64,000 nucleotides of DNA from Flavobacterium sp. I-STPP5a (GCF_009764685.1 NZ_VHLM01000019.1:157889-221888); one strand, 5' to 3'. Counted from the stretch's first letter, positions 17,302-25,521 are shown. Notes: generated by a model from the letters alone, not told the origin. Numbers and translations are program-made.

Positions 17302-17730
17302 TTAATTGAATTCTAATTTTGCTTGCGTAAGGGTGTTTTGTAATGCGTAAAAGTGCTCGTTGGTTATTTTGCCGCCACAAATCCAATGCTCTTTTTCTTG
17401 AAATAGATAAGAGATAGGAAACTGTGTAATTTGATCATTGTGAATAATCGGGATTTTAAAAAGTAGGATTTGATGGGTTTCCAGTTCCTTTTGATTTTGG
17501 GTGTAACAGCAAAAAACCTCGATAATTCGTTCCAAAATAGCCACTATGGTTTTGCTATTCGTTTCGTCATCCCAATAAGCAATGCTGATTTTGTATACTG
17601 AAGTGTGCTCACAAAAATCTACCCAAAAATGGTCGATTTTTAGCTTTTTCCGAGTGAATACAAGGACAATTTTACTGATTAGGGTTTCTTCTTTTTCGCA
17701 AAAAAGCGTTAGGGTGATTTTTTCTTTCAT
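17302..17730 (-). CDS. ACT-domain protein, divergent IlvN-like
   Basis: 142 aa. The first about 75 residues fit an ACT domain of the acetolactate synthase small subunit type: ITLTLFCEKEETLISKIVLVF, TRKKLKIDHFWVDFCEH, then VYKISIAYWDDE and IVAILERIIEVF. The C-terminal half is not recognisable. No acetolactate synthase large subunit gene is in the window, so it may bind a large subunit encoded elsewhere or regulate IlvA. It is the first gene of a two-gene operon with ilvA (8-nt gap) and directly follows the second leader terminator. I infer the IlvN relation from the pattern; it is clearly divergent. Confidence 0.72.
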   Translation of the reverse strand: MKEKITLTLFCEKEETLISKIVLVFTRKKLKIDHFWVDFCEHTSVYKISIAYWDDETNSKTIVAILERIIEVFCCYTQNQKELETHQILLFKIPIIHNDQITQFPISYLFQEKEHWICGGKITNEHFYALQNTLTQAKLEFN

Positions 17731-17757
17731 TGTAATTGTGGTTCATTTTTAATCAAA

Positions 17758-17789
17758 AAAAAACCTTTCTCAAGTGACGAGAAAGGTTT
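17758..17789 (-). terminator. Attenuator terminator 2
   Basis: AAACCTTTCTC pairs with GAGAAAGGTTT, followed by a long T-run on the minus strand. It lies between the second leader peptide and the ACT-domain gene, as expected for an attenuator. Confidence 0.85.
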
Positions 17790-17816
17790 CATAGTTACGC
17801 ATAACATCCTGACTCG

Positions 17817-17867
17817 TCAACTTAGACGAATAATAATGATGTTAATGATAATAGTGTTTAGTGTCAT
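17817..17867 (-). CDS. Isoleucine-rich leader peptide 2
   Basis: 16 codons plus stop: MTLNTIIINIIIIRLS. Seven of 16 residues are isoleucine, in runs of three and four. ATG at 17867, TGA at 17819-17817. It starts 3-5 nt after the T-run of attenuator terminator 1 and is followed by terminator 2. Ribosome stalling at the Ile codons under isoleucine shortage would allow read-through into the ACT-domain gene and ilvA. Confidence 0.8.
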   Translation of the reverse strand: MTLNTIIINIIIIRLS

Positions 17868-17869
17868 AT

Positions 17870-17898
17870 CTAAAAAAAAACCTCCCAATTGGGAGGTT
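17870..17898 (-). terminator. Attenuator terminator 1
   Basis: The perfect palindrome AACCTCCCAATTGGGAGGTT is followed by at least nine T on the minus strand. It lies between leader peptides 1 and 2. Confidence 0.87.
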
Positions 17899-17938
17899 CT
17901 ATATTGTTATTGTTAATACTATACAGCGCCTCACATTC

Positions 17939-17989
17939 TCATCGAATGATAATTGAAATGCTGCTAATAATTGTGTTATTGTTTTTCAT
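17939..17989 (-). CDS. Isoleucine-rich leader peptide 1
   Basis: 16 codons plus stop: MKNNNTIISSISIIIR, with six isoleucines. ATG at 17989, TGA at 17941-17939. A TATATTTG promoter box lies 19 nt upstream. It is followed by terminator 1, making a complete attenuator unit upstream of a second unit of the same kind. Confidence 0.8.
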   Translation of the reverse strand: MKNNNTIISSISIIIR

Positions 17990-18007
17990 ATAAAAAATGT
18001 GATACTG

Positions 18008-18015
18008 CAAATATA
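18008..18015 (-). promoter_or_regulatory. -7 box for ilv leader/ilvA operon
   Basis: TATATTTG on the minus strand matches TAnnTTTG and lies 19 nt before leader peptide 1. Confidence 0.65.
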
Positions 18016-18039
18016 AACAAATAAGGTATTCACCACGAT

Positions 18040-18408
18040 TTATTTTTTCACAGCAGGATATTGTGCTAACATTTTCCCCACAAATTCAGCAACTTCTTCG
18101 TCTTTTTTGTCCGTGTTTTTAGTTAAGGTTCCAATACCTTCTCCTTGCCTAATCATTTCTTTCATTTTCGCATCGATGAGGTCGATAAACAAAGTGCTTC
18201 CTGTTAATGCAACAGGATTAGTGATAGCAATAGCTACAGGTACTGCAATAATTACAGCAACAGCAAATGGTGGTGCAAAAATAGCAACAATGGTAGCGGT
18301 GATTTTATAGTGTCGTAAAATGGAGGCAACGGTATTTGGCTCCCGAGAATTGGAGTTCCAGTGATTGTGTAAAAGTTGAGCAGAATGGCTAAAAATGTGA
18401 CAAATCAC
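18040..18408 (-). pseudogene. DUF4136 remnant with scrambled N-terminus
   Basis: 122 codons. The last 50 residues (from LFIDLIDAKMKEMIRQGEG to EFVGKMLAQYPAVKK) are nearly identical to the C-terminus of the DUF4136 lipoprotein at 36753-37283. The N-terminal part lacks a signal peptide, a lipobox and the SPYKTYAY motif of the intact gene. In their place stands low-complexity hydrophobic sequence (VAVIIAVPVAIAITNPVA). It is best read as a partial duplicate that has decayed; a small translated product cannot be excluded. Confidence 0.65.
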
Positions 18409-18502
18409 ACAGAATAAAAGTGCGAAACTTCATTTTTTCACCTTTTTGTCTGTCGGATATTTGTACTGCAATTTTGCATTAATCTTAAAATATGTTACAA
18501 AA

Positions 18503-18808
18503 ATGAAGTACGGACAAATTTTCTCTTATCGTCTTGAATTAAATTCAAAGGAAGAATACATTGAAAAATGGGTAAAACCATATGCGGAACCAATTGCAAA
18601 AGTAAAGGGACTTATCTCAAAAGTTTGGAAGTCAAATCACGAAGATTTATATTCAAGTTTTTATCTTTGGGAAACAAAGGAAGCTATGGATGATTTCATG
18701 AACTCTGCAATGATTGCCGAAGTAGCACAATTACCATTTCTTAAAGACTTAAATATTGTATCAATTCCAGTTGTCACTGAAGCGGCTGAAATTACAAGAG
18801 GTGTATAA
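18503..18808 (+). CDS. YdhR-like dimeric alpha/beta-barrel monooxygenase
   Basis: 101 aa from MKYGQIF; an upstream in-frame ATG at 18446 would add an unlikely 19-residue extension. The pattern IAKVKGLISKVWKSN then SSFYLWETKEAMDDFMNS matches small ferredoxin-like YdhR/ABM-type proteins ('E.GL..K.W....... GGIYLF.....A..Y'). These form dimeric barrels, and some oxidise aromatic compounds without cofactor. The substrate is unknown and the real function may differ. It is a single gene with a weak terminator at 18911. Confidence 0.75.
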   Translation: MKYGQIFSYRLELNSKEEYIEKWVKPYAEPIAKVKGLISKVWKSNHEDLYSSFYLWETKEAMDDFMNSAMIAEVAQLPFLKDLNIVSIPVVTEAAEITRGV

Positions 18809-18910
18809 TTAACTAGATAAATATTAAGTTAATCCCCTAAACTTTTCGAGATCATATAGGCACGAATTATAGTTGTTTTTATACTAGAAGTGTTTTATTT
18901 TATTTATAAA

Positions 18911-18950
18911 CAGTCCCAAATAATTATACATTATCTCGGGCTGGTTTTTT
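18911..18950 (+). terminator. Possible terminator after YdhR-like gene
   Basis: CAGTCCC (18911-18917) pairs with GGGCTG (18938-18943) with one bulge, then GTTTTTT. Confidence 0.55.
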
Positions 18951-19539
18951 ATATTTATTTTTCAGAGAAGCGTTTCGCAACCTGATTTCTATGTGAAATA
19001 AATCACTTGAAGTGCCTTTTCAAAAACAAAATAGCAAAGAATCTTCCAGACAAAATTTGTTTCGTATAACAAATGATTGTTCATGAGGTAATTCCGTTTT
19101 ATTCTTCAAAAAAATGTTTGTGTTTGAAAGATATTTAAATTTTCCTTCTTCCATTTCGTCTCAAAAATAAGAGTATAGGTTCATTTTGGTAATTCGGCTC
19201 ATGTGAGTAAGGTAAAATCCAAAATGCTTTCCTCTTCAAGTTATACTTTCGTTTAAATTTATTACGGCTGATGCAACTTCAACAAAGGCCAATTACTTGT
19301 TTTGAAGAAGATATCGAGGATTATGATGATGATTTAGGATAGAGAAATTGGTAAGAAATAATTTTAAGTCCACCTGATGTATTGGAATAGCTGTTCTAAG
19401 ACATTTATTTATTTTGGACTTGACTGCTGTTTTACCGTTGATGTAGAAAATAAAATGAAAGCTAGCATTTTTTTATTAGATTTACACTACATTTCAAAAA
19501 TGAACTAGCTAACAAATAACTAAATAAACAAATAATACT
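18951..19539. other. Gene-free stretch
   Basis: About 590 bp with no supported gene. A 23-codon ORF at about 19271-19342 (MQLQQRPITCFEEDIEDYDDDLG) has no family match I know. The stretch ends with the upstream region of the unknown gene at 19540. Confidence 0.5.
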
Positions 19540-20088
19540 ATGGGAATAATTACAGATTCTGAAAAAGACGGACTTACTAATCCACCAGGAACACTATTAG
19601 AGACAACAGTAGTGGTATCTAAAATTGGAAGTATTAATTTTGGTGAGACTTTTAAACAGCCTTTGCCGACTTTAAATCAAGCTGTTAGGGTTGGTGAGGG
19701 TTTGGAAATTACAGCTGTTGTCTTAGTCGATACAACACTGAAGAGTCTAAATGTTAAAATAAACCAACTTTTTGTAGTTGGTAATTATGGTGAAAAGCAG
19801 CTCCAATTTTTTATTTACTGTGATGTAGATCAACTTACATTAATTAAAGAACATTTAACTACTGATAACACTTACCAAGCATTTAAAGTTGAATTCACGA
19901 CTCATGTAACGACAGGGTTCCCTGAAGGACCTCATGTTGATGAACTTACAGAAGCACAAAAAGAGCTTTATATTCCTTGTAAAACTGAAATGAAAGATAT
20001 CGAATTAGTGCAAACTTTCCTTTGGAATATAGATCCTAAGACTTCTAGAGGAACTGTGACGACTGTACTAGATGGAGCTCCTAATTAA
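19540..20088 (+). CDS. Unknown protein, first gene of kinase operon
   Basis: 182 aa with no signal peptide or membrane helix. It appears beta-rich: alternating segments such as LLETTVVVSKIGSINFG, GLEITAVVLVDTTLKSLNVKI and KQLQFFIYCDVDQLTLI. I do not recognise it. It lies 27 nt upstream of the sensor kinase on the same strand, so it is probably co-transcribed with kinase and regulator and may belong to the same system as the toxin-like genes downstream. Confidence 0.75.
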   Translation: MGIITDSEKDGLTNPPGTLLETTVVVSKIGSINFGETFKQPLPTLNQAVRVGEGLEITAVVLVDTTLKSLNVKINQLFVVGNYGEKQLQFFIYCDVDQLTLIKEHLTTDNTYQAFKVEFTTHVTTGFPEGPHVDELTEAQKELYIPCKTEMKDIELVQTFLWNIDPKTSRGTVTTVLDGAPN

Positions 20089-20115
20089 ATCAGAGATTAT
20101 AATAAAAATAGCTAA

Positions 20116-21834
20116 ATGCGATTATTATTCATTTTTTTAATTCTATTAACCACAAACTTTTTTGCACAAGAAAAAGATAATTTTGATCTAGAGGTAAAAC
20201 AGATAATTAATTCAAATAAAGACATAGAGTATTTAGAAATCATTTATGAGTATTACAAAAAAAATGAATGGGATTCTTTATTAATTTATTCTGATAAACT
20301 ATTAAAAACGACTAAAAATGAAAAGCTAAATAATTTAGCTCATTATTTTAGAGGGCATAGCTTTAGAAAGAAAAAAATATTCAATGAATCTTTAAAAGAA
20401 TATAATTTAATATCCTCAAAATTTTCTTTCTATTCTTATGTTCAATGTTCAATTGGAGAAATATATTTAAATCAAATAGAATATAAAAAGGCATTAAAAA
20501 TTTTTATTCCTTTGATAAAAAAATATAATATGCTTTCTTTTAAACCTAAAGAAAGTGTTCTATTACACAACATAGGCCTCTGCTATTTTCATTTAAAAGA
20601 ATTTGAAAATGCAGAATCTTATTTGTTAAAAAGTACAGAACTGTTAAAACAGGAAAAGAATACATCTTTGTTAATAGCTTGCTATATGGATATAGCCAAT
20701 CTTTATTACGAACAATATAAAGACAATCAAGCTATTCCTTATTTTCAAAAAGCCTATGCCTTGTCCAAAAAAATAAAAAATTTTGAGATAAAACAAAACG
20801 CAGCTTTGAATATGGCGGTTGTGGAAGAAAACAGAAAAGATCTTACAAAAGCTATGCTGTATCGAAAAGAATATGATACTTGGAAAGACTCCGTAAATAA
20901 TCAAAACAAAATATGGGCTGTAGCAGAAACAGAAAAAAAATACGCTATAAGCCAGAAACAAAAAGAAATACAACTACTAGAGTCTGAAAATAAAGTAAAG
21001 GTTTCGCAACGAAATGGTTTTGTTGCTTCTTCAATTTTATTCTTATTACTTTTTGGGACAGCTTTTTACTTTTATAATCAAAAAAGTAAAACAAATAAAA
21101 TCATAGAGGCCCAAAAAGAAGATTTAGATGCTTTAAACGCTACCAAAGACAAACTTTTCTCCATTGTTAGTCACGATTTGCGTTCCTCTGTCAATATGCT
21201 GAAAGGTACCAATACAAAGTTGTTAAAAGATATTGCAAATCGGGATTATGATGCATTAGACAAAATTGTACATAAAAATGCGGCGATTACCAACAGTACT
21301 TTTAATCTATTAGAAAACCTGCTGCATTGGGCAACGCTACAAACACAACAATTGTATTTTCATATCGAATCTGTTCACCTATATTCTGTTATCCAACAAA
21401 TAGAGTACAATTATAAACCGCTGTTTGAAAATAAAAACCTTGTTTTTACGAATACTATTCCAAAAGCAACTCAGGTACTGGCAGATTTAAATTCTTTGAA
21501 AATAATTCTTCGTAACCTGCTCGATAATGCAATTAAATTTTCAAATGAAAATGGAATAATCTCTGTCTATATTGATGATAAAAATGATGCTTTTCATTAC
21601 CTCATCATTGAAGATACAGGAATAGGAATGGATGAGGAAACAAGGACAAATTTACTCAAAGAAGGAAATTTGCTCAACAAAAAGAAAAATCAAAAAGGAA
21701 TTGGTACTGGCTTAGGTTTACAACTTTGTAAATCGATGATTCAAAAAAACAATGGTATCTTTACTATTGAAAGTACTGAAAATAGTGGTACAAAAATGAT
21801 CATCGGACTTCCTAAATACAAATCTAATGGATAA
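20116..21834 (+). CDS. Sensor histidine kinase with TPR sensor domain
   Basis: 572 aa. A signal peptide (ending NFFAQ, about residue 18) is followed by periplasmic TPR repeats (about 20-280; for example LLHNIGLCYFHLKEFENAESY and YMDIANLYYEQYKDNQAIPYF). One membrane helix (about 300-318) and a cytoplasmic kinase core follow. H353 in FSIVSHDLRSS is the likely phospho-acceptor; the N box LRNLLDNAIKF and the G boxes EDTGIGMDEE and GTGLGLQLC are intact. Its stop overlaps the start of the LytTR regulator by 8 nt, so the two form a two-component pair. Confidence 0.95.
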   Translation: MRLLFIFLILLTTNFFAQEKDNFDLEVKQIINSNKDIEYLEIIYEYYKKNEWDSLLIYSDKLLKTTKNEKLNNLAHYFRGHSFRKKKIFNESLKEYNLISSKFSFYSYVQCSIGEIYLNQIEYKKALKIFIPLIKKYNMLSFKPKESVLLHNIGLCYFHLKEFENAESYLLKSTELLKQEKNTSLLIACYMDIANLYYEQYKDNQAIPYFQKAYALSKKIKNFEIKQNAALNMAVVEENRKDLTKAMLYRKEYDTWKDSVNNQNKIWAVAETEKKYAISQKQKEIQLLESENKVKVSQRNGFVASSILFLLLFGTAFYFYNQKSKTNKIIEAQKEDLDALNATKDKLFSIVSHDLRSSVNMLKGTNTKLLKDIANRDYDALDKIVHKNAAITNSTFNLLENLLHWATLQTQQLYFHIESVHLYSVIQQIEYNYKPLFENKNLVFTNTIPKATQVLADLNSLKIILRNLLDNAIKFSNENGIISVYIDDKNDAFHYLIIEDTGIGMDEETRTNLLKEGNLLNKKKNQKGIGTGLGLQLCKSMIQKNNGIFTIESTENSGTKMIIGLPKYKSNG

Positions 21835-22573
21835 AATAAACATTCTCATTATTGAAGATACTCCTGAAGAAGCTACTGCACTACAAGCAGTATTAGAAGA
21901 AAATAATTATAATGTAGTTGGAATTGCCAGTACTTATCAAGAAGCTTTATCCTTATTCTACAAATTACCTATAGATCTAGTTATCATTGATGTTTTTTTA
22001 GACGGGAATCCAGATGGTATTACTTTTGCTGAAACTATTTCGACTATACCTAATGCTTTAAAACCTTTTGTTTTTTTAACCAGTTCAATAGACAGACAAA
22101 TTTTTGAAAGAGCCAAACTAACCAAGCCTTTTAGTTTTTTACTAAAGCCTTTCAATGAGTTAGAAACTTTATATGCCATAGAAATGGCTTTAGAAAAATT
22201 TTATGATCAATCGAATGTTTTTATCAACGATCATCAAGATACTATAATAAGTGAGTGCTATCTTTTCATAAAAAAGAAAAATGCCTTAAACAAAGTAAAA
22301 ATAAGCGATATCATTTACATTGATGTAGAAGATCGCTATTGTAATATCATCACAAAACAAGAGAAATTTGTCATTCAAATCTCCCTAGGAAAAATCAAAG
22401 AGTTATTATGCAGTAAAACCTTTGTACAAACCCATCGAAAATACATTGTAAATACCAATACTATCGAAAAAATTATTCTTGAAGATAATTTATTGATTTT
22501 AGAGGGAAATCACCAAGTCACGTTTAGCGGAACATATAAAGAAACAATTAAAAGTTTCACTATTTTGAAATAG
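21827..22573 (+). CDS. LytTR-family response regulator
   Basis: 248 aa. The receiver domain (about 1-120) has D55 in LVIIDVFLDGN as phospho-acceptor and K in LLKPF. The LytTR DNA-binding domain (about 145-245) contains IIYIDVEDRYCNIIT and FVQTHRKYIVNTNTIEKI. LytTR domains bind direct repeats spaced about 21-22 bp; exactly such repeats lie just downstream (22650, 22672, 22693) and again at 24427 and 25797. It is translationally coupled to the kinase and ends at a hairpin that belongs to the repeated block. Confidence 0.94.
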   Translation: MDKINILIIEDTPEEATALQAVLEENNYNVVGIASTYQEALSLFYKLPIDLVIIDVFLDGNPDGITFAETISTIPNALKPFVFLTSSIDRQIFERAKLTKPFSFLLKPFNELETLYAIEMALEKFYDQSNVFINDHQDTIISECYLFIKKKNALNKVKISDIIYIDVEDRYCNIITKQEKFVIQISLGKIKELLCSKTFVQTHRKYIVNTNTIEKIILEDNLLILEGNHQVTFSGTYKETIKSFTILK

Positions 22574-22596
22574 GTTATTGCTAGCTCCAACCATTT

Positions 22597-22627
22597 AAAA
22601 TCTTCTCCAACGGGAAGATTTTTTTAT
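22597..22627 (+). terminator. Terminator of the kinase/regulator operon
   Basis: The stem AAATCTTC/GAAGATTT (22598-22605 with 22614-22621), with a CC/GG extension, is followed by a T-run. Confidence 0.8.
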
Positions 22628-22649
22628 TTTATACTGTTTTGTAAATTAC

Positions 22650-22715
22650 ATTCACACCTCTTTTTCTTTCCATTCACAACAGAAAGTCTTCCATTCACAA
22701 CATCTTTTTTATTTG
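22650..22715 (+). promoter_or_regulatory. Predicted LytTR operator and promoter of pore-forming protein
   Basis: Direct repeats ATTCACACC, ATTCACAAC and ATTCACAAC start at 22650, 22672 and 22693 (22 and 21 bp apart, two helical turns). They are followed by TTTATTTG (22708-22715), close to the TAnnTTTG box. That gives a 5' leader of about 270 nt before the gene at 22997. Binding by the adjacent LytTR protein is inferred. Confidence 0.7.
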
Positions 22716-22996
22716 CCTCTTACTCAAAAACTAATTTTATCTCAGAAAACAAAACCTAGCGCTAGAAAGTAGTTTTCATAAGTTCTAAAAATAGAAATCC
22801 AAATTACATACAACCCACAGGTGCATAACTGATTATACATGATGTAATAAGGAGTAAAAACTGTTTTTAAGAATATTCAAAAGATTAGAACAGTGGAGCA
22901 GAACCCACTTAAATAAACGAACTACTCCTCAGTTTAGTTAAAGTAAGTATAGAAATAGAAAGTATTTTAAGCTGATGAAATTAAATAATAGAAATT

Positions 22997-24154
22997 ATGA
23001 AAACTAACGTTCAGGAATCTCACAAAAAACTATTTATTGACTCAAAGATTTACCAAGAAAAACTAATTAATGTTTCTGCCTATGCGTTAGCTGTAAGTTC
23101 GACAAATTTGCCAGTATTATATTATCCTAATAATTTTCCTGATTGGGGGAGTTTTGAAAAAACTTTTATAGACCTTAAAGGTAGCACGGGACAATGGCAG
23201 TCAAATATCCTTGATAAATTGCTTAATGTGCCAAAGCAGATTGCTGATACAAATACAAATATACAGGAAAATTTAAAAGACGCTTTAAATCTTGCTGTTC
23301 TTTTGACAAATCCAGATTTAAGCCCTGATGTTAAAAAATCGATTGCAGGTACGCTTAAAATTTATTTGAAGTTGATTCAAGGACTTATTAAAGTTTCTGA
23401 TGCATCAGTATCTAATTTGATAACAAGCTTAACTAATTACAAAACTGACATGTCAAGTCAATCGAAGACTTTAATGGGATTGGCTAATAAAACATTATAC
23501 GCAAAAGATGTTAATGAAAAAAAAGTAAAAGAACTTAACGAAGAAATTGAAAAACTAAAAGATAGAGTTATAGCGCTTTCATGGAGTATAGCTGGGTTAG
23601 CAGTTGCTGATGCAGCACTTATTACCATTACTGCACTAGCAATAGCTAGTGGGCCATTTGGTTGGGCAGTAGCTCCGTTTACAGCAATTGGTGCGGCAGT
23701 TGCAACTTATTATATAGTTTTAGATTCCATTGAACTTGTAACTACTAAAGATGTAATTGAGAGAAAATATTCTGAATTGAATAATGTAAGTAAAGATGTT
23801 GTTACATTAATTCAAACAGCAAATCAGTTTGAAACATTATCTAATAATGCCGTAGTTTCTTCTGAACAACTTCAAGGTATTATTGAGGCATGGCGTGATG
23901 TCGAGAATTTGATTATTAAGGCATTAGAAAGTTGTGAGGATGCTAATAATGATTTGTCAGATGAGAAATTTATTGCTGTTATAAGTGATATTCAAAGTGT
24001 TTCTGATTTTTGGAATAGCGCGTGTGAAGCAACTAAGCCTCTACAAATACAAATAAAAATTGAAAATGATGTAATGCTCGTTGTTGGGATGTCTGAAGAC
24101 GAAGTAAGTAAAACACTTAAAAAAGGTGAGCCTGTAAGATTGGCAAAAGTATAA
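22997..24154 (+). CDS. Predicted alpha-pore-forming toxin (ClyA/HBL/Nhe-like)
   Basis: 385 aa, almost entirely helical, without an N-terminal signal peptide. Long amphipathic helices span about 60-190, ending in a coiled coil (KKVKELNEEIEKLKDR). A hydrophobic hairpin at about 191-247 (LSWSIAGLAVADAALI, ASGPFGWAVAPF, IGAAVATYYIVL) is followed by another set of long helices to residue about 345. This layout, a helical bundle with a central membrane-inserting hairpin, is that of ClyA, HBL and Nhe type toxins and related Gram-negative tripartite toxins. The family call rests on architecture, not on motif identity. It has its own promoter block and terminator; how it leaves the cell is not evident. 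Confidence 0.72.
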   Translation: MKTNVQESHKKLFIDSKIYQEKLINVSAYALAVSSTNLPVLYYPNNFPDWGSFEKTFIDLKGSTGQWQSNILDKLLNVPKQIADTNTNIQENLKDALNLAVLLTNPDLSPDVKKSIAGTLKIYLKLIQGLIKVSDASVSNLITSLTNYKTDMSSQSKTLMGLANKTLYAKDVNEKKVKELNEEIEKLKDRVIALSWSIAGLAVADAALITITALAIASGPFGWAVAPFTAIGAAVATYYIVLDSIELVTTKDVIERKYSELNNVSKDVVTLIQTANQFETLSNNAVVSSEQLQGIIEAWRDVENLIIKALESCEDANNDLSDEKFIAVISDIQSVSDFWNSACEATKPLQIQIKIENDVMLVVGMSEDEVSKTLKKGEPVRLAKV

Positions 24155-24174
24155 GAAAGTTAATTTTTAATTAC

Positions 24175-24208
24175 AAAAGCATCTCTTTTTTAAGGAGGTG
24201 CTTTTTTC
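24175..24208 (+). terminator. Terminator of pore-forming protein gene
   Basis: AAAAGCATCTC pairs with GAGGTGCTTTT with G-T wobble, followed by a T-run. Confidence 0.75.
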
Positions 24209-24371
24209 CTTTTTAAAATAGAGTACCATTGCAGTAATATAAGTTTTACTGATAAGATTTCAATTGTTTGATTTATGGTAAGATTTTTACTGTTATTTTA
24301 TGATGTAAAAAAGGCTGCAGTATGATATCAATACAATATTAGGAGTTACAGTTTTATGTTTCATCGAACTA

Positions 24372-24630
24372 TTAAAAATCTTCTCCAACGGGAAGATTTT
24401 TTATTTTATACTGATTCGTAAATTTCATTCACACCTCTTTTTCTTTCCATTCACAGCAGAAAGTTTTCCATTCGCAACATCTTTTTCATTTGCCCTATTT
24501 TCAATCATTAATTTTATCTCAGAAAACAAAACCTAGCGCTAGAGAGTAGTTTTCAAGATCAAAAAGTAGAGTTCAGAGACTACTATAAAAACGAGGCGAA
24601 ATCTGAAAAGCCTCATGAGTAGGAATAAAA
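24372..24630 (+). repeat. Replicated terminator/promoter block, copy 2
   Basis: Near-identical to copy 1 from the hairpin (24374-24404) through CTAGCGCTAG and GTAGTTTTCA. The hairpin here does not follow a gene end directly, which shows that the block was copied as a unit. The 3' part (CTACTATAAAAACGAGGCGA, then CTCATGAGTAGG) is shared with the copies at 25522 and 25743 but not with copy 1. Confidence 0.85.
24427..24494 (+). promoter_or_regulatory. Predicted LytTR operator and promoter, copy 2
   Basis: Repeats ATTCACACC, ATTCACAGC and ATTCGCAAC start at 24427, 24449 and 24470, with the same 22 and 21 bp spacing as copy 1. TTTCATTTG follows. It drives the gene at 24650. Confidence 0.7.
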
Positions 24631-24649
24631 AAATAAACAATTAGAAACT

Positions 24650-25501
24650 ATGGAAAATAGTAAAGAAAATTTTGAAGGAATTTATGAAGCCACTGGGCTT
24701 TTAGGTATGGGAGGATTTTTATTCTATGAAATCGGATGCGTATTTTTGGTAGCAGACCCTAAAAATCCAGTTTTACGATTTCATTCAGATGGAATTGGGG
24801 ATGATTTTGATATTAGCACATCAGAAATAGAAGGCTCCTTCTCCAAACCTGTAGCTGATTTGGTAGGAAAGTGTACGTTTGAATTGGTAAACGTTGACTT
24901 TGAAGAAGGAGGGATTGAATTAACGATATTTCAGAATGATTTGCCCGTTGGAGTATTCACCGGTATTTCAGAAGGAGTCGGTGAGGCTGCAATAAAAGGC
25001 AAAGGTAAACTAACAATACCGGAAACAAAAACGCATAATAACAATATCATTTTTGCTGGTGACAAAACCATAAAGTCAATCTCCTTTGTCTATGGAGATC
25101 TTTATACGATTACTCCAGGACAACCATGGGGTGAAGTAGAGACAACCAGTTCTCATAATGGATCTACACTTAAAATTGACATAGGAGCTGGAAGAAAAGA
25201 TAATCCAGAAAATGCCAAATGGTTCAATGACGTAGTTAGTTCTGTTAATGAAAAAATGTTTCATACAAGAGGGGGTGACAATGTGCCTAAAGAATTAAAT
25301 TTTGCAATTAAAGGTTTATTAACAATAAACGGAGATAAATTCAACGTTTGCATTGGTCAAGGTAGTTCAGGCGATTACAACAACTGGCATATAGCTTCAG
25401 AAAATGCATCATCCAAACACCCATACAAAGATGGATACATAGGTAAATATTACTTTTCATCGGATGATTCAGATGAATTTAAAGTAACATTTAAGGGCTA
25501 A
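24650..25501 (+). CDS. Unknown beta-rich protein under LytTR-type promoter
   Basis: 283 aa, no signal peptide. It seems to have two parts. Residues about 1-130 are beta-rich with GCVFLVADPKNPVLRFHSDG and VGKCTFELVNVDF, then GVFTGISEGVGEAAIKGKGKL. Residues about 135-283 include FAGDKTIKSISFVYGDLYTI and NFAIKGLLTINGDKFNVCIG. The first part faintly recalls VapA-type beta barrels, but I cannot support that. It shares a promoter block with the pore-forming protein, so it is likely co-regulated and may act with it (second component, immunity or adhesion); this is inference. Confidence 0.75.
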   Translation: MENSKENFEGIYEATGLLGMGGFLFYEIGCVFLVADPKNPVLRFHSDGIGDDFDISTSEIEGSFSKPVADLVGKCTFELVNVDFEEGGIELTIFQNDLPVGVFTGISEGVGEAAIKGKGKLTIPETKTHNNNIIFAGDKTIKSISFVYGDLYTITPGQPWGEVETTSSHNGSTLKIDIGAGRKDNPENAKWFNDVVSSVNEKMFHTRGGDNVPKELNFAIKGLLTINGDKFNVCIGQGSSGDYNNWHIASENASSKHPYKDGYIGKYYFSSDDSDEFKVTFKG

Positions 25502-25521
25502 TTACCAGCTCACAAAACATT

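Larger units (their letters stand above)
22594..22776 (+). repeat. Replicated terminator/promoter block, copy 1
   Basis: A block made of a hairpin (AAATCTTC ... GAAGATTT, 22598-22621), TTTTATACTG, three ATTCACAAC-type repeats, and the segment TTTATCTCAGAAAACAAAAC followed by the palindrome CTAGCGCTAG (22756-22765). It recurs at 24372, 25743 and, more diverged, at 25522. This copy lies between the LytTR regulator and the pore-forming protein. Confidence 0.85.

Noticed and set aside
17293..17386. 31-residue N-terminal extension of IlvA
   Set aside because: It overlaps the upstream ACT-domain gene in another frame; MNLFQS gives the normal length.
18446..18502. Upstream start for the YdhR-like gene
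   Set aside because: It would add 19 hydrophobic residues not expected in this compact family; the ATG at 18503 begins exactly at the first strand.
19271..19342. 23-codon acidic ORF (MQLQQRPITCFEED...)
   Set aside because: Too short, with no family match or clear promoter; kept only as a note for the gene-free stretch.
22650..22701. CRISPR-like repeats
   Set aside because: Three 9-bp direct repeats at 21-22 bp spacing are too short and the pattern recurs with the same spacers; an operator explains it better.
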